This document shows, piece after piece, positions 38,114 to 46,327 of a stretch of 52,666 nucleotides of DNA. The notes beneath the pieces are model-generated. The model saw only the letters and a list, made by a program, of their open reading frames with translations, made no database searches and had not been told where the DNA came from. The number at the start of each line of letters is the position of its first letter. Within the stretch, counting starts at the first letter, position 1. A program made the translations under genes and the position numbers. The DNA comes from Candidatus Gugararchaeum adminiculabundum (GTDB taxonomy: Archaea > Micrarchaeota > Micrarchaeia > Burarchaeales > Gugararchaeaceae), in NCBI GenBank assembly GCA_902384795.1, contig CABMDC010000020.1:1-52666 (forward strand). The letters run 5' to 3'.

Positions 38114-38529
38114 GCATTGACAAATTGTTCGCAGAAGGTTTCCTGAAGAAAGTCCAGCCTTCAGCAGAGCGCTCAAAGAAATCCCTGGCCATTTCAGAAA
38201 AATACCTGCTGGAAGCAAAAGAGACTGCCAAAATAAATGCGCCTCATGCTTCCATCCTGGGCGCGTACAACTGCGTCTTTCACGCGGCAAGGGCTATCCT
38301 GTTCAAGGACGGAGTTGCCGAAAGAAGCCATTTTGCCATTGCCGATTACTTACAGGAAAAGCACAAGGATTTTGGCGCGGATTATATCGCTTCGTTTGAC
38401 CATTACCGCAAGCTCCGGCACTCAGTTGCCTATGGGCTTGACACAGTGGTAGGCGAAAACGATGCAAAAGAAGCCGTAAAATTCGCAGAAGATTTCCTTA
38501 AAAAGGTAAAGGCGTATCTCAAGCAATAG
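38110..38529 (+). CDS. HEPN-domain protein (putative toxin of the MNT-HEPN pair)
   Basis: A 139-residue four-helix HEPN protein. AGAYNCVFHAARAILF-type residues (YNCVFHAARAILFKDG) and YRKLRHSVAYG are the family landmarks. The usual R-x4-6-H motif is seen only in altered form (RKLRHSVAY), so activity is uncertain; the Tyr could be the modified residue known from related pairs. The TTG start at 38110 overlaps the MNT stop, with GGTGATAG just upstream. It ends before the gatC promoter. Confidence 0.82.
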   Translation: MSIDKLFAEGFLKKVQPSAERSKKSLAISEKYLLEAKETAKINAPHASILGAYNCVFHAARAILFKDGVAERSHFAIADYLQEKHKDFGADYIASFDHYRKLRHSVAYGLDTVVGENDAKEAVKFAEDFLKKVKAYLKQ

Positions 38530-38589
38530 CGCCACTTTCTCCTTTTCGTTTATATGTTTTTCTTGAGAATCCCTACCTATGGCGATATT

Positions 38590-38862
38590 ATGGTTCATGA
38601 ACGAATGAAACGAGCAGCAGAAATATCCAGATTACAACTAAGTGTTGAAGAATTTAAACAGTTCGAAGAAGAATTTGCTCAACTTTTTGGATATTTTATT
38701 GAAGTGCAGAGTGTTAAGAATTCACTAAAACAAGACGAAAAAATCCGCACCAATGAGCTGCGCGAAGACATCCCGGTTCAGAAGAATTACGCTGACAAGC
38801 TAGTGGAAAAATTCACCAAAAAAGACGGTAGATACCTAGTGGCCCCGAAAAGCTTAGACTGA
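38590..38862 (+). CDS. gatC: Aspartyl/glutamyl-tRNA amidotransferase subunit C
   Basis: The small subunit that clamps GatA to GatB. It has 90 residues. The blocks ISRLQLSVEEFKQFEEEFAQLFGYFIEVQSV and REDIPVQKN are typical. I chose ATG 38590; the in-frame ATG at 38554 lies on the TATA box (CGTTTATATG, ~38547-38556). gatA follows after 12 nt. Confidence 0.88.
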   Translation: MVHERMKRAAEISRLQLSVEEFKQFEEEFAQLFGYFIEVQSVKNSLKQDEKIRTNELREDIPVQKNYADKLVEKFTKKDGRYLVAPKSLD

Positions 38863-38874
38863 GCGTGAAACTAA

Positions 38875-40284
38875 ATGGCAACAGGATTCACAAAAAACAG
38901 GCTGGAGAAAATCCTTTCAGGTTCCTTGAGCGCCAGCGAAAATGTGGAGCAGCATTTGTCTGCCATTGACAAGAATGAAAAAAACATCAGGGCATTCATT
39001 GACATTTTCGCAGACGATGCAAGAAAGAAAGCCAAGGAAATAGACGCGAAAATTAAGGGCAGAACGAAAGTTGGAAAGCTCGCAGGCCTGACAATTGCAG
39101 TCAAGAGCAACATTTGCATCAGCGGCAAGAGAGCCACCTGTGCCAGCAAAGTTCTGGAAAATTACGTCGCTCCCTATAACGCTACAGTAATCGAACGCAT
39201 CCTGGCAGAAGACGCAATCATCATTGGCGCAGCCAACATGGATGAATTCGCAGCAGGAAGCGACTGCACCAACAGCGCTTTTTACCCGACCCATAATCCA
39301 CTCGACCACGAGCGCGTTCCAGGCGGTTCAAGCGGAGGAAGCGCAGCAGCTGTTTCCGCAGGCTTTGCAGACCTCGCGCTCGGAAGCGACACAGGCGGTT
39401 CCATCAGATGCCCGGCCTCTTTCTGCGGCATAGTGGGGATGAAATCCACTTACGGCACAGTCTCCCGTTACGGATTAATTGACATGGGAATGAGCCTGGA
39501 CCAGATCGGTCCGTTTGCCTGTGATTCTTCAGGCGCAAATTTGCTTCTCTCGGCAATTTCTGGCAAGGACAAATTCGACCAATCCACTTACGCTTCTGCA
39601 GAAGCAGGCTCAGGCGCTCACGCGGACATTTCAAAATTCACCATTGGAATTCCAAAGGAATTTTTCGCAGGAGCAGACCCTGAAGTTGCAAAAGCAGTGA
39701 AAGATTCAATTAAAAAACTGGAAGCAAAAGGGGCAAAAGTAAAGGAAATTTCTCTTCCGGCTGTGAAATACGCAGTTCCAATCTACTATCTGACAATGTG
39801 CGCGGAGTTCTCCAGCGCAATGCAGAAATACGACGGGCTAAGATACGGCTTCCCGGCAAACGTAAACCAGAATTTGGTGCTCGCAGTGAGCGAAGCGCGC
39901 GAAAAAAGCTTTGGCAAGGAAGTCAAGCGCAGAGTTCTCCTTGGCACTTATATCACAATGAAGGAGCAGGTTGATGCCTGGTACACAAAAGCAATTGATG
40001 CGCGCAAAGCGCTTTCCCATGAGTTTGATTCAGCTTTCAAGCAATGCGACGTTCTAATTGGCCCAACCATGCCGACTCTCCCCTGGAAAATCGGGGAAAA
40101 ATCCAATGACCCGCTTCAAATGTACCTGAGCGACATTTTGACCGTAAGCGCGAACTTAGCTCAAATTCCAGCCGCTTCCATCCCCTGCGGAATGAGCGGC
40201 AAATTATCCATTGGATTGCAGATTCACGCTAACAAATTGCAGGAAGCAAAAATATTCGCAATAATGAAAGCGCTTGAGGAATAA
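38875..40284 (+). CDS. gatA: Aspartyl/glutamyl-tRNA amidotransferase subunit A
   Basis: The amidase-signature subunit that releases ammonia from glutamine. It has 469 residues. The catalytic triad is seen as Lys in GLTIAVKSNI, cis-Ser in VPGGSSGGSAAAV and the nucleophilic Ser in LGSDTGGSIRCPASF. The remaining blocks (VGMKSTYGTVSRYGLIDMGMSLDQIGPFA) are intact. It stands between gatC and gatB as in bacterial operons; in archaea GatCAB is normally used to make Asn-tRNA. Confidence 0.96.
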   Translation: MATGFTKNRLEKILSGSLSASENVEQHLSAIDKNEKNIRAFIDIFADDARKKAKEIDAKIKGRTKVGKLAGLTIAVKSNICISGKRATCASKVLENYVAPYNATVIERILAEDAIIIGAANMDEFAAGSDCTNSAFYPTHNPLDHERVPGGSSGGSAAAVSAGFADLALGSDTGGSIRCPASFCGIVGMKSTYGTVSRYGLIDMGMSLDQIGPFACDSSGANLLLSAISGKDKFDQSTYASAEAGSGAHADISKFTIGIPKEFFAGADPEVAKAVKDSIKKLEAKGAKVKEISLPAVKYAVPIYYLTMCAEFSSAMQKYDGLRYGFPANVNQNLVLAVSEAREKSFGKEVKRRVLLGTYITMKEQVDAWYTKAIDARKALSHEFDSAFKQCDVLIGPTMPTLPWKIGEKSNDPLQMYLSDILTVSANLAQIPAASIPCGMSGKLSIGLQIHANKLQEAKIFAIMKALEE

Positions 40285-40286
40285 TT

Positions 40287-41669
40287 ATGGCAGAAGATTA
40301 CGCGGGAGTAATAATCGGATTGGAAATCCACCTTCAGCTGGCTACCAAAGCGAAGCTGTTCTGCGAATGCCCCAGTGATTACCGGAACGCCGAAATCAAC
40401 ACCCAAATCTGCCCAATCTGCACAAGCCAGCCAGGCTCCAAGCCCATGAGCCTGAACAAAACTGCGGTGAAGAATTTACTAAAATTAGTAATCGCGCTCA
40501 ATGGAAAACTGGACCCAGGCGCGCCAATCGCAGTCCAAAGAAAGCACTATTTCTACCCCGATCTTCCAAGCAATTACCAGAGAACAAGCAAGCCGATTGC
40601 AGTGAAAGGAAAGCTGGGAAAGATCGGAATTTGGGAATTGCACATAGAAGAAGACCCAGGAAGATATGATCTGAAAACTGGAAAAGTGGATTACAACCGA
40701 AGCGGAGTTCCCCTGGTAGAAACAGTCACAGCCCCGGATTTCCGCTCTCCAGAAGAAGCCCGTGAATTCCTGGATGAATTACAGGCAATCACCAATTATT
40801 TAGGAAATATCCGCAGTGAGCCAGGCTCAATGAAAGTTGATGCCAACATTTCTTTCAAAGGAGGAAAAAGGGTTGAAGTGAAAAACATCAACTCCTTCAA
40901 GGGAGTCTATACCGCCCTAAAATACGAAATCGTGCGCCAGAAAAACATGTTTGCCAGCGGAATCGCGGTTGAGCAGGAAACGCGCCACTACGATGAGGGG
41001 CAAGGCGTCACCACTGGCATGCGCAAAAAGGAAACAGCAGAGGATTACCGCTACATTCCAGACCCGGACGAGCTTCCGCTTGTGATTACAAAAGAATTGA
41101 TTGAAGAGGCAAAGAAGGAAATGCCCGAGCTTCCGCGGGCAAAAGTTGAGCGGTTTGTGAAAAGCTACAAGATTAGAGAAGACTCGGCCTGGGTTGTTTG
41201 CGGGGAACTGGAGCTCGCCAATCTGTTTGAAAAACTGGCAAAGGAAATCGACCCGCAAAAACTGGCTTTCTGGATTTCCGGCCCGCTAAAGAAACAGCTG
41301 AACTACAGAACATTATTTTTCAAGGAATCAGGCTTGCGCGAATCCGACATCAAAACTCTCTCGTCAAAATTCATTGCAGGTGAAATCACTGACAAGGTGA
41401 TGGAGCAAAAACTGATCGAAATGCTCAATGCTCAAGCAAGCGGGAAGCATTTCGAGCTTAAATTGGAGGAAGTCATTAAAATCAGCGATTCCGTCGAATT
41501 GGAAAAAATCGTCAAGCAAGCAATCGCTTCCAATCCAAAAGTAGTCGAGGATTTCAAAGCTGGAAATGACAAGTCCCTCAACTTCCTTGCAGGCCAAATA
41601 ATGAAGCAAACCAAGGGAAGGGCCGATGCCCAGGCAGTAATGCAGCTAATAAGGAAGCTTGTTCAATAG
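40287..41669 (+). CDS. gatB: Aspartyl/glutamyl-tRNA amidotransferase subunit B
   Basis: Binds misacylated tRNA, activates the side chain and accepts ammonia from GatA. It has 460 residues. IGLEIHLQLATKAKLFCECP, the zinc-type CPICTSQPGSKP, HYFYPDLPSNYQ, VDYNRSGVPLVETV and DYRYIPDPDELP are all present. The C-terminal YqeY-like helical tail (LAGQIMKQTKGRADAQAVMQLIRKLV) is complete. The start lies 2 nt after the gatA stop. Confidence 0.96.
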   Translation: MAEDYAGVIIGLEIHLQLATKAKLFCECPSDYRNAEINTQICPICTSQPGSKPMSLNKTAVKNLLKLVIALNGKLDPGAPIAVQRKHYFYPDLPSNYQRTSKPIAVKGKLGKIGIWELHIEEDPGRYDLKTGKVDYNRSGVPLVETVTAPDFRSPEEAREFLDELQAITNYLGNIRSEPGSMKVDANISFKGGKRVEVKNINSFKGVYTALKYEIVRQKNMFASGIAVEQETRHYDEGQGVTTGMRKKETAEDYRYIPDPDELPLVITKELIEEAKKEMPELPRAKVERFVKSYKIREDSAWVVCGELELANLFEKLAKEIDPQKLAFWISGPLKKQLNYRTLFFKESGLRESDIKTLSSKFIAGEITDKVMEQKLIEMLNAQASGKHFELKLEEVIKISDSVELEKIVKQAIASNPKVVEDFKAGNDKSLNFLAGQIMKQTKGRADAQAVMQLIRKLVQ

Positions 41670-41682
41670 TTAGTTGGTTTCT

Positions 41683-42237
41683 ATGCAAGACAGACGCGAA
41701 CTAATCAAAACTTTGTATCTTCTTCAGCTGCAGCACAATGGAATCGAGGCCCACGAATTCGACCACCTTGAGGATGTCGATGTTTCGCTTTTGGAAAAGC
41801 ACAACTCAAAATATTTCCTGAAACGGGATGCAAGAAAAATGATAAAAGTCGCACTAACCGGCGGGGTTTTTGACATTCTCCACTACGGGCACCTGTACAC
41901 ACTCCAGAAAGCCAAGGCATTGGCAGATGTTCTGGTTGTGGTAGTTGCGCGCGATGAAACCATAGCCCTGCGGAAAAACCGGAAAGCGATCCATTCCCTG
42001 GAGCACAGGCGAAGATTGGTTGACTCTCTCAAGCCGGTGGACATCGCGCTTGCAGGCTATCCCGGCGGCTCCTTCAAGGAAATGCTTGACATGGTCCAGC
42101 CTGATTTTGTGGTTTTTGGCTATGATCAGAAGCCCCCGGAAGGGCTGAAGGGCAATTTCAAGGTGATTCAGCTAAAGGAGAGTGTGGATGGACAGGAGCT
42201 GAAGACTTCCGAGATAATCCGGCAGCTCGAACTCTAA
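41683..42237 (+). CDS. RibL-like FAD synthetase / cytidylyltransferase-family protein
   Basis: A 184-residue nucleotidyltransferase of the archaeal RibL type, which adenylates FMN to FAD. The signature VALTGGVFDILHYGHLYTL has the HxGH-like HYGH motif, and VVFGYDQKPPEGL and the final LKTSEIIRQLEL fit. About 50 extra residues at the N-terminus (LIKTLYLLQLQHNGIEAHEF) form a helical extension not needed for catalysis. The cytidylyltransferase superfamily includes CTP-using members, so the substrate is not certain. Confidence 0.78.
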   Translation: MQDRRELIKTLYLLQLQHNGIEAHEFDHLEDVDVSLLEKHNSKYFLKRDARKMIKVALTGGVFDILHYGHLYTLQKAKALADVLVVVVARDETIALRKNRKAIHSLEHRRRLVDSLKPVDIALAGYPGGSFKEMLDMVQPDFVVFGYDQKPPEGLKGNFKVIQLKESVDGQELKTSEIIRQLEL

Positions 42238-42304
42238 TTCTAATTTCAATACCCGACCATTAAGGAACACATTATTTATAAAGGATGAACGTGTAATTAT
42301 TCGC

Positions 42305-42871
42305 ATGGTCCAGAAGAACGAAGGCGGCACCACAAGGAATGGCAATCTAATTCAGCAAGTTCTGTCTTCTCCCGCAGTCAACACCTCCTTAACTTCTAAA
42401 GGCAAGGAAAAAACCGGCAAATCTGCAAATAAGCAATCCAAACCCCCGAAAAAAACAAAAGAAAAAAAGGATCGCAAGCCGTTTTTTCCCGATCTTTCAA
42501 AGACATTCCCCTTTTCTCTCTTTCACAAGCACAGACCCAGCCAAAACATCATCCAAGAGCAACCGGTTGAAACCGAGATACTCATACCGTTTCCTGTGCC
42601 AGGCAAAAAGTATCCATACCTAATCAAAGTTGAGCATTATGGAACGCCAAAAGAGCGGCTAATCGAAGTTTTCGGCATCCATCTTCCGCAGATACCAGGA
42701 AAAGCATTCCCCCCTGCTGCGCAGTTCACTACTCAGGAGTCCAAGACAGGCAAGACCATTCCTGTCAAGCACTATTTCTATCCGATTACCGAGGAAATTC
42801 GCAGGGAAGTGGCTCGCGCATTTCTGAACCGCCGCCACTTTGACGCAAGCAGTGTTCCTTCTGCTCCATAG
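42305..42871 (+). CDS. Hypothetical basic protein followed by an in-frame amber stop
   Basis: The protein has 188 residues up to TAG (42869-42871). The N-terminal ~65 residues are low-complexity and lysine-rich. Residues ~95-180 look folded (EILIPFPVPGKKYPYLIKVEHYG and VKHYFYPITEEIRREVARAFLNRRHFD). After the TAG the same frame stays open for 55 more codons to TAA at 43037-43039, encoding a Pro/Ala-rich tail (LDRLENQSVTPAPAAPLIAA). A TATA box (TTATTTATAAAG, ~42268-42279) precedes it. The amber codon may be a recent mutation, a sequencing error or a read-through site. Confidence 0.6.
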   Translation: MVQKNEGGTTRNGNLIQQVLSSPAVNTSLTSKGKEKTGKSANKQSKPPKKTKEKKDRKPFFPDLSKTFPFSLFHKHRPSQNIIQEQPVETEILIPFPVPGKKYPYLIKVEHYGTPKERLIEVFGIHLPQIPGKAFPPAAQFTTQESKTGKTIPVKHYFYPITEEIRREVARAFLNRRHFDASSVPSAP

Positions 42872-43092
42872 CCCAATGATTTAGTATCGGGGTCCCGCGA
42901 TCTAGGATCTGCCGGCAAGCCCTCCACCGGTCCAGAGCCCGTAGACCGTCTTGACCGTCTTGAAAATCAATCAGTCACCCCGGCACCCGCTGCCCCGCTA
43001 ATTGCAGCGCCGTTCGAAGAAGACATAACCAACAAATAACTTCTTAGACACGTTTGAATACTTTTTAAAACTTTAACCACCTAATGTAAACC

Positions 43093-43557
43093 ATGCTTGT
43101 AGCACACAAAATCCTGGGGCCCATGCGTCCCACTGTAGAACGCAAAGTCGAATGCCAAATCCTAGCCCATGTTCTTCCAGACCCGCGGGTTAATCTGATG
43201 CGCATGGGTGGAATCCTATATTTAGGGCGCTTTTCCAGGGACGGCTTTCTGACTGCGCCCCTGGGCAAGGTTGTGAAAACCTATGCCAAAAATTATGACG
43301 AGTCGCCCGGGCGTTACAAGGTTTTCGCGCATTTCGCGGATTTCACCCTGCCAATCGGCCGCACCAATTCGGTCCTGAGGCGGGAAAACGACTCAGTGTA
43401 CAACGCTGGCAACGAAATCCACATCCTCGAGCCGGTTTCCGCGAAAACCGAAAGGAAGCTGATGCGCAAGTTCGGGGCCAACACTCTTCCGTCGCATATT
43501 GCGGACTTTTTCTTTGAGCAATTGACCCAGTTCCAGCTGGCTCTTTCCCAGCGCTAA
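43093..43557 (+). CDS. Hypothetical protein upstream of the ATP synthase operon
   Basis: An unrecognised 154-residue soluble protein, probably alpha/beta with a helical C-terminus (LPSHIADFFFEQLTQFQLAL). Segments such as MRMGGILYLGRFSRDGFLTAPLG and PIGRTNSVLRREND look beta-rich. A TATA-like CTTTTTAAAAC lies ~25 nt before ATG 43093, implying a leaderless mRNA. A separate promoter follows before atpH, so it is probably not part of the ATP synthase operon. Confidence 0.6.
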   Translation: MLVAHKILGPMRPTVERKVECQILAHVLPDPRVNLMRMGGILYLGRFSRDGFLTAPLGKVVKTYAKNYDESPGRYKVFAHFADFTLPIGRTNSVLRRENDSVYNAGNEIHILEPVSAKTERKLMRKFGANTLPSHIADFFFEQLTQFQLALSQR

Positions 43558-43565
43558 TCCACCCT

Positions 43566-43669
43566 AACCGCACATATAAAAACTTTTTCCAACAAAGTGA
43601 TGTACAATTATTCGTTTATTTTTCCGCTATTTTTAAGCGGGAAACAAAGTGTGGGGGAAATTACTTTGT
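43566..43669 (+). promoter_or_regulatory. ATP synthase operon promoter and folded leader
   Basis: A TATA box (CACATATAAAAAC, ~43571-43583) implies a start near 43603. The leader contains a hairpin TTTCCGCT (43621-43628) / AGCGGGAAA (43636-43644). It is followed by ACAAAGT (43644-43650), which can pair with ACTTTGT (43663-43669). The latter contains the atpH TTG start, with the GGGGG ribosome binding site in the loop. The two hairpins compete at their border, a layout that could tune translation. Confidence 0.5.
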
Positions 43670-44010
43670 CAGGACACAACGAACACCAAAAGTTAGATGA
43701 TTCCGAATTTTTGCAGAGTATCGACTCTCTCAGGAAATCCGAGCAGGAGTCAAAAGACGTCATTTCTCAAGCTGAAAAGGATGCCGAGCTCAAGCGCAAG
43801 CGCGCCAGCGAAAGGGCAGCCGAACTCATAGACAAGGCAAAGATTGAGGCGCGAGACCTCAAAGACGATCTGCTTAGGGAAGCACGCGACAGGATGAAGA
43901 AGGATGAGGACAAGATCCTGAATTCCGCTGAAAAGGATGCGGATTCGGTCCGCTCAACCAAAATCCCGGCGCGCCTCCCCTCGACTATCGCTGAAAAACT
44001 TCTCGAGTGA
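43666..44010 (+). CDS. atpH: A/V-type ATP synthase subunit H (peripheral-stalk coiled coil)
   Basis: A 114-residue coiled-coil subunit that pairs with E in the peripheral stalk. Almost the whole chain is heptad-like (KSEQESKDVISQAEKDAELK, RASERAAELIDKAKIEARDL and REARDRMKKDEDKILNSAEK). I chose TTG 43666 (MSGHNEHQKLDD) because GTGGGGGA precedes it; earlier in-frame codons encode hydrophobic sequence unlike the family. It is the first gene of the operon, placed directly before subunit I. Confidence 0.82.
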   Translation: MSGHNEHQKLDDSEFLQSIDSLRKSEQESKDVISQAEKDAELKRKRASERAAELIDKAKIEARDLKDDLLREARDRMKKDEDKILNSAEKDADSVRSTKIPARLPSTIAEKLLE

Positions 44011-44017
44011 GTTTCCA

Positions 44018-45967
44018 ATGTTCACTCCAACCGAAATGTGCAAAGTTAGAGTTATTGCAATGCGCGATGATGCCGCGCAAGTAATCAAATCACTGCACGA
44101 ATGGGGCATAATGCACGTGGAAGACTGCTCTGCTTCTGACATTTCCCATGGAAAGCCCCTCGAATCCTACGAATCTATTTCCGAACAGCTTGTAAGGATT
44201 AGGGGAATCGAGGCAAGCCTGACTCAGCAGAAAAATGTGCGCACCATAAAAGCGCTCCCGCTCCCTCAGCTTTTGCAGGAATGCAAAAAAATCGACTGCG
44301 ACAAGCGGATTGCGGAGCTCCAGGCAAAAACCGAGGAAATCAACAGGAGAAAGCACGACATCTCGGAAAAGCTCAAGCTCGCCGAGACCCTTTCAGGTTT
44401 TTCCATTGATTTTTCCCAGCTCACTGCCTCCAGCTCGCGCGTGAAATTCCTGCTCGGATCCGTTCCCGAAGGCAAAATCATCGCCCTAAGGGAAAAACTC
44501 TCCCCGCTTGGCGCGGAATTCCTGGTGAAAACTCACGCAGGCAAAACAATCGCGCTCATTGCAGTCGAATCAACAGCGGACATTTCCGAAGCCCTCAACA
44601 TCTCCGGCTTTTCAGAAATTGAAATGCCCAAATTCGAGGGAAAGCCAAGGGGAGTTGCAGACAAGCTCAAGCGCGAGGATGCTGCCCAGGGAGTTGAGCT
44701 CAAGGAAATCAAGCGCGAACTCGGCAAAATATCCGAAAAATACTACGAGCGCGTTGCGCAATTGCGCGAAATGCTCGAGATCGAGGAGCAAAGGGCGGAA
44801 ATTTCCGCAAAATTCGGCGCCACCGACTCCCTCTATATAGTGGAGGGCTGGGTCGACTCAAGGAAGCTGGAAAAGTTCACAGACTATTTCAATCGGCTTC
44901 TCACAGGAAGCGTGCTGGTGAAAAAAATCCCCTATCAAGAGGGAACCGCGCCCACTTTGTTCCAGAATCCAAAAGCAGTCCTTCCTTTCCAATCACTCAT
45001 CGCATTCCTTACAACCCCGAAAAGCAATGAAATCGACCCGACCATGGTCTATTACCTCATGTTCCCAATCCTCTACGGAATGATGCTCGGCGACGTGGGC
45101 TATGGATTAATTTCCATGGTCATTGCATGGCTAATAATAAAGAAAATGCCGGGCCTGCTCGCAGACATCGGAAAAATCTGGATGTTCGCGGCAATCCCGA
45201 CCATAATTTTCGGAGTCATCTACGATGAATATTTGGGATTCACCCACTCACACCTATTGGAAGCGGCTCAGAATATGCACCTAATTAATTTAGAGTCCAT
45301 GCACCTTTCGCTTCCGCTCTACCACGGGCTTCACCGAATGACCGATGTGAACTCGGTTCTCCTAATCATACTGTTCACGGGCATGGCCTACCTGGCAATC
45401 GGATTCTTCCTCGGGTTCCTGGCAAACTGGAAACACAACAAGGCGCACGCATTTGCAAAGCTCGCGTGGATCGGCATCGAGGTTGCAGGAGTCCTTTTGG
45501 TCGGCGGATTTCTTTTCAACGGGTTCCCCAGCGCATGGATGCCCTACGCGGGAGCGCTCGGATTAATCTCATTCATCTACATGGCAAAAGTCGAGGGCAT
45601 CATTGGCATCATTGAGCTTCCAGGTTTCGCAGGCAACATTCTCTCCTTTGCAAGGATGCTGGCAGTCGGCATTGCCAGCGTAGCAGTCGCGGAAGGGGTC
45701 ATAAACAAAATGCTCGTTCCAGATCCTGCACTTCTCGCAAAAGGCGACATCGGCTCAATTCTCATTTTCATTTTGGTAACTCTCGGTTTCATAATCACCC
45801 ATCTTTTCAACACCGTGCTCGGCATGTTCGAATCCATTGTCCAGGGCTCAAGGTTGAATTACGTGGAAGTGTTTTCCAAATTTTATAAGGGAGGGGGCAG
45901 GTTTTTCACGCCCTTCTCGGTTTCAAGGACTTATACTAGCAACCACCTGAAAGAGGGTGGCAGCTGA
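44018..45967 (+). CDS. atpI: A/V-type ATP synthase subunit I (a)
   Basis: The membrane stator subunit that forms the ion half-channels with the c-ring. It has 649 residues: a cytoplasmic N-half (~1-320) with coiled coil and CT/CE domains, and a membrane half with about seven helices. MFPILYGMMLGDVGYGLISMV starts the membrane part, and GFAGNILSFARMLAVGIASVAVA carries the essential Arg. HLFNTVLGMFESIVQGSRLNYVEVFSKFYKGGGR ends it. ATG 44018 follows the atpH stop by 7 nt. Confidence 0.95.
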   Translation: MFTPTEMCKVRVIAMRDDAAQVIKSLHEWGIMHVEDCSASDISHGKPLESYESISEQLVRIRGIEASLTQQKNVRTIKALPLPQLLQECKKIDCDKRIAELQAKTEEINRRKHDISEKLKLAETLSGFSIDFSQLTASSSRVKFLLGSVPEGKIIALREKLSPLGAEFLVKTHAGKTIALIAVESTADISEALNISGFSEIEMPKFEGKPRGVADKLKREDAAQGVELKEIKRELGKISEKYYERVAQLREMLEIEEQRAEISAKFGATDSLYIVEGWVDSRKLEKFTDYFNRLLTGSVLVKKIPYQEGTAPTLFQNPKAVLPFQSLIAFLTTPKSNEIDPTMVYYLMFPILYGMMLGDVGYGLISMVIAWLIIKKMPGLLADIGKIWMFAAIPTIIFGVIYDEYLGFTHSHLLEAAQNMHLINLESMHLSLPLYHGLHRMTDVNSVLLIILFTGMAYLAIGFFLGFLANWKHNKAHAFAKLAWIGIEVAGVLLVGGFLFNGFPSAWMPYAGALGLISFIYMAKVEGIIGIIELPGFAGNILSFARMLAVGIASVAVAEGVINKMLVPDPALLAKGDIGSILIFILVTLGFIITHLFNTVLGMFESIVQGSRLNYVEVFSKFYKGGGRFFTPFSVSRTYTSNHLKEGGS

Positions 45968-46041
45968 GAATAGAAAAGAAAATAAGAAAGAAAAAAAATA
46001 AAAAAAAGAAAAATTTGAGATAAAAAATTGAGGTGAAATGA

Positions 46042-46269
46042 ATGGCAGATGTAGGAACTGGATTAATCGCCCTGTCAAGCGCTTTTGCGATGATAGGTGG
46101 CGCAATGGGAACAGCCTGGGCGCAGGTCGGAATCGGAAGCGCTGCAATGGGCGTATTGGCGGAAAAGCCAGAGGCAGGAGGACAGCTGTTGCTGTTCATC
46201 GTATTGCCCGAGACCATTGTCATTTTGGGATTCGTTATCAGCTTCTTCCTGCTCGGAAAGGTTGCATAA
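46042..46269 (+). CDS. atpK: A/V-type ATP synthase subunit K (c, proteolipid)
   Basis: The c-ring subunit: 75 residues, two membrane helices (TGLIALSSAFAMIGGAMGTAW and LLLFIVLPETIVILGFVISFF). The ion-binding Glu is in LPET of helix 2, and EKPEAGG is the polar loop. This is the simple 8-kDa form, not a duplicated one. Whether it carries H+ or Na+ cannot be decided by eye. An A-rich leader and GAGGTGAAATGA precede ATG 46042. Confidence 0.95.
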   Translation: MADVGTGLIALSSAFAMIGGAMGTAWAQVGIGSAAMGVLAEKPEAGGQLLLFIVLPETIVILGFVISFFLLGKVA

Positions 46270-46298
46270 ATAGGTTGCAATTTTTCCGGCAGTTCTAT

Positions 46299-46317
46299 CC
46301 CGCCCCTCGAGGGCGGG
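46299..46317 (+). other. Intercistronic GC hairpin between atpK and atpE
   Basis: CCCGCCC (46299-46305) and GGGCGGG (46311-46317) form a perfect 7-bp stem with loop CTCGA. The stem is followed at once by GGTGATTTGAATG, so it touches the atpE ribosome binding site. It may protect the 3' end of atpK RNA or reduce atpE translation, helping the high c-subunit ratio (inference). Confidence 0.6.
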
Positions 46318-46327
46318 GGTGATTTGA

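Noticed and set aside
42869-42871. Genome-wide recoding of TAG (e.g. pyrrolysine)
   Set aside because: Several window genes, including the DHQ synthase II and aspS genes, end in TAG, so TAG acts as a normal stop.
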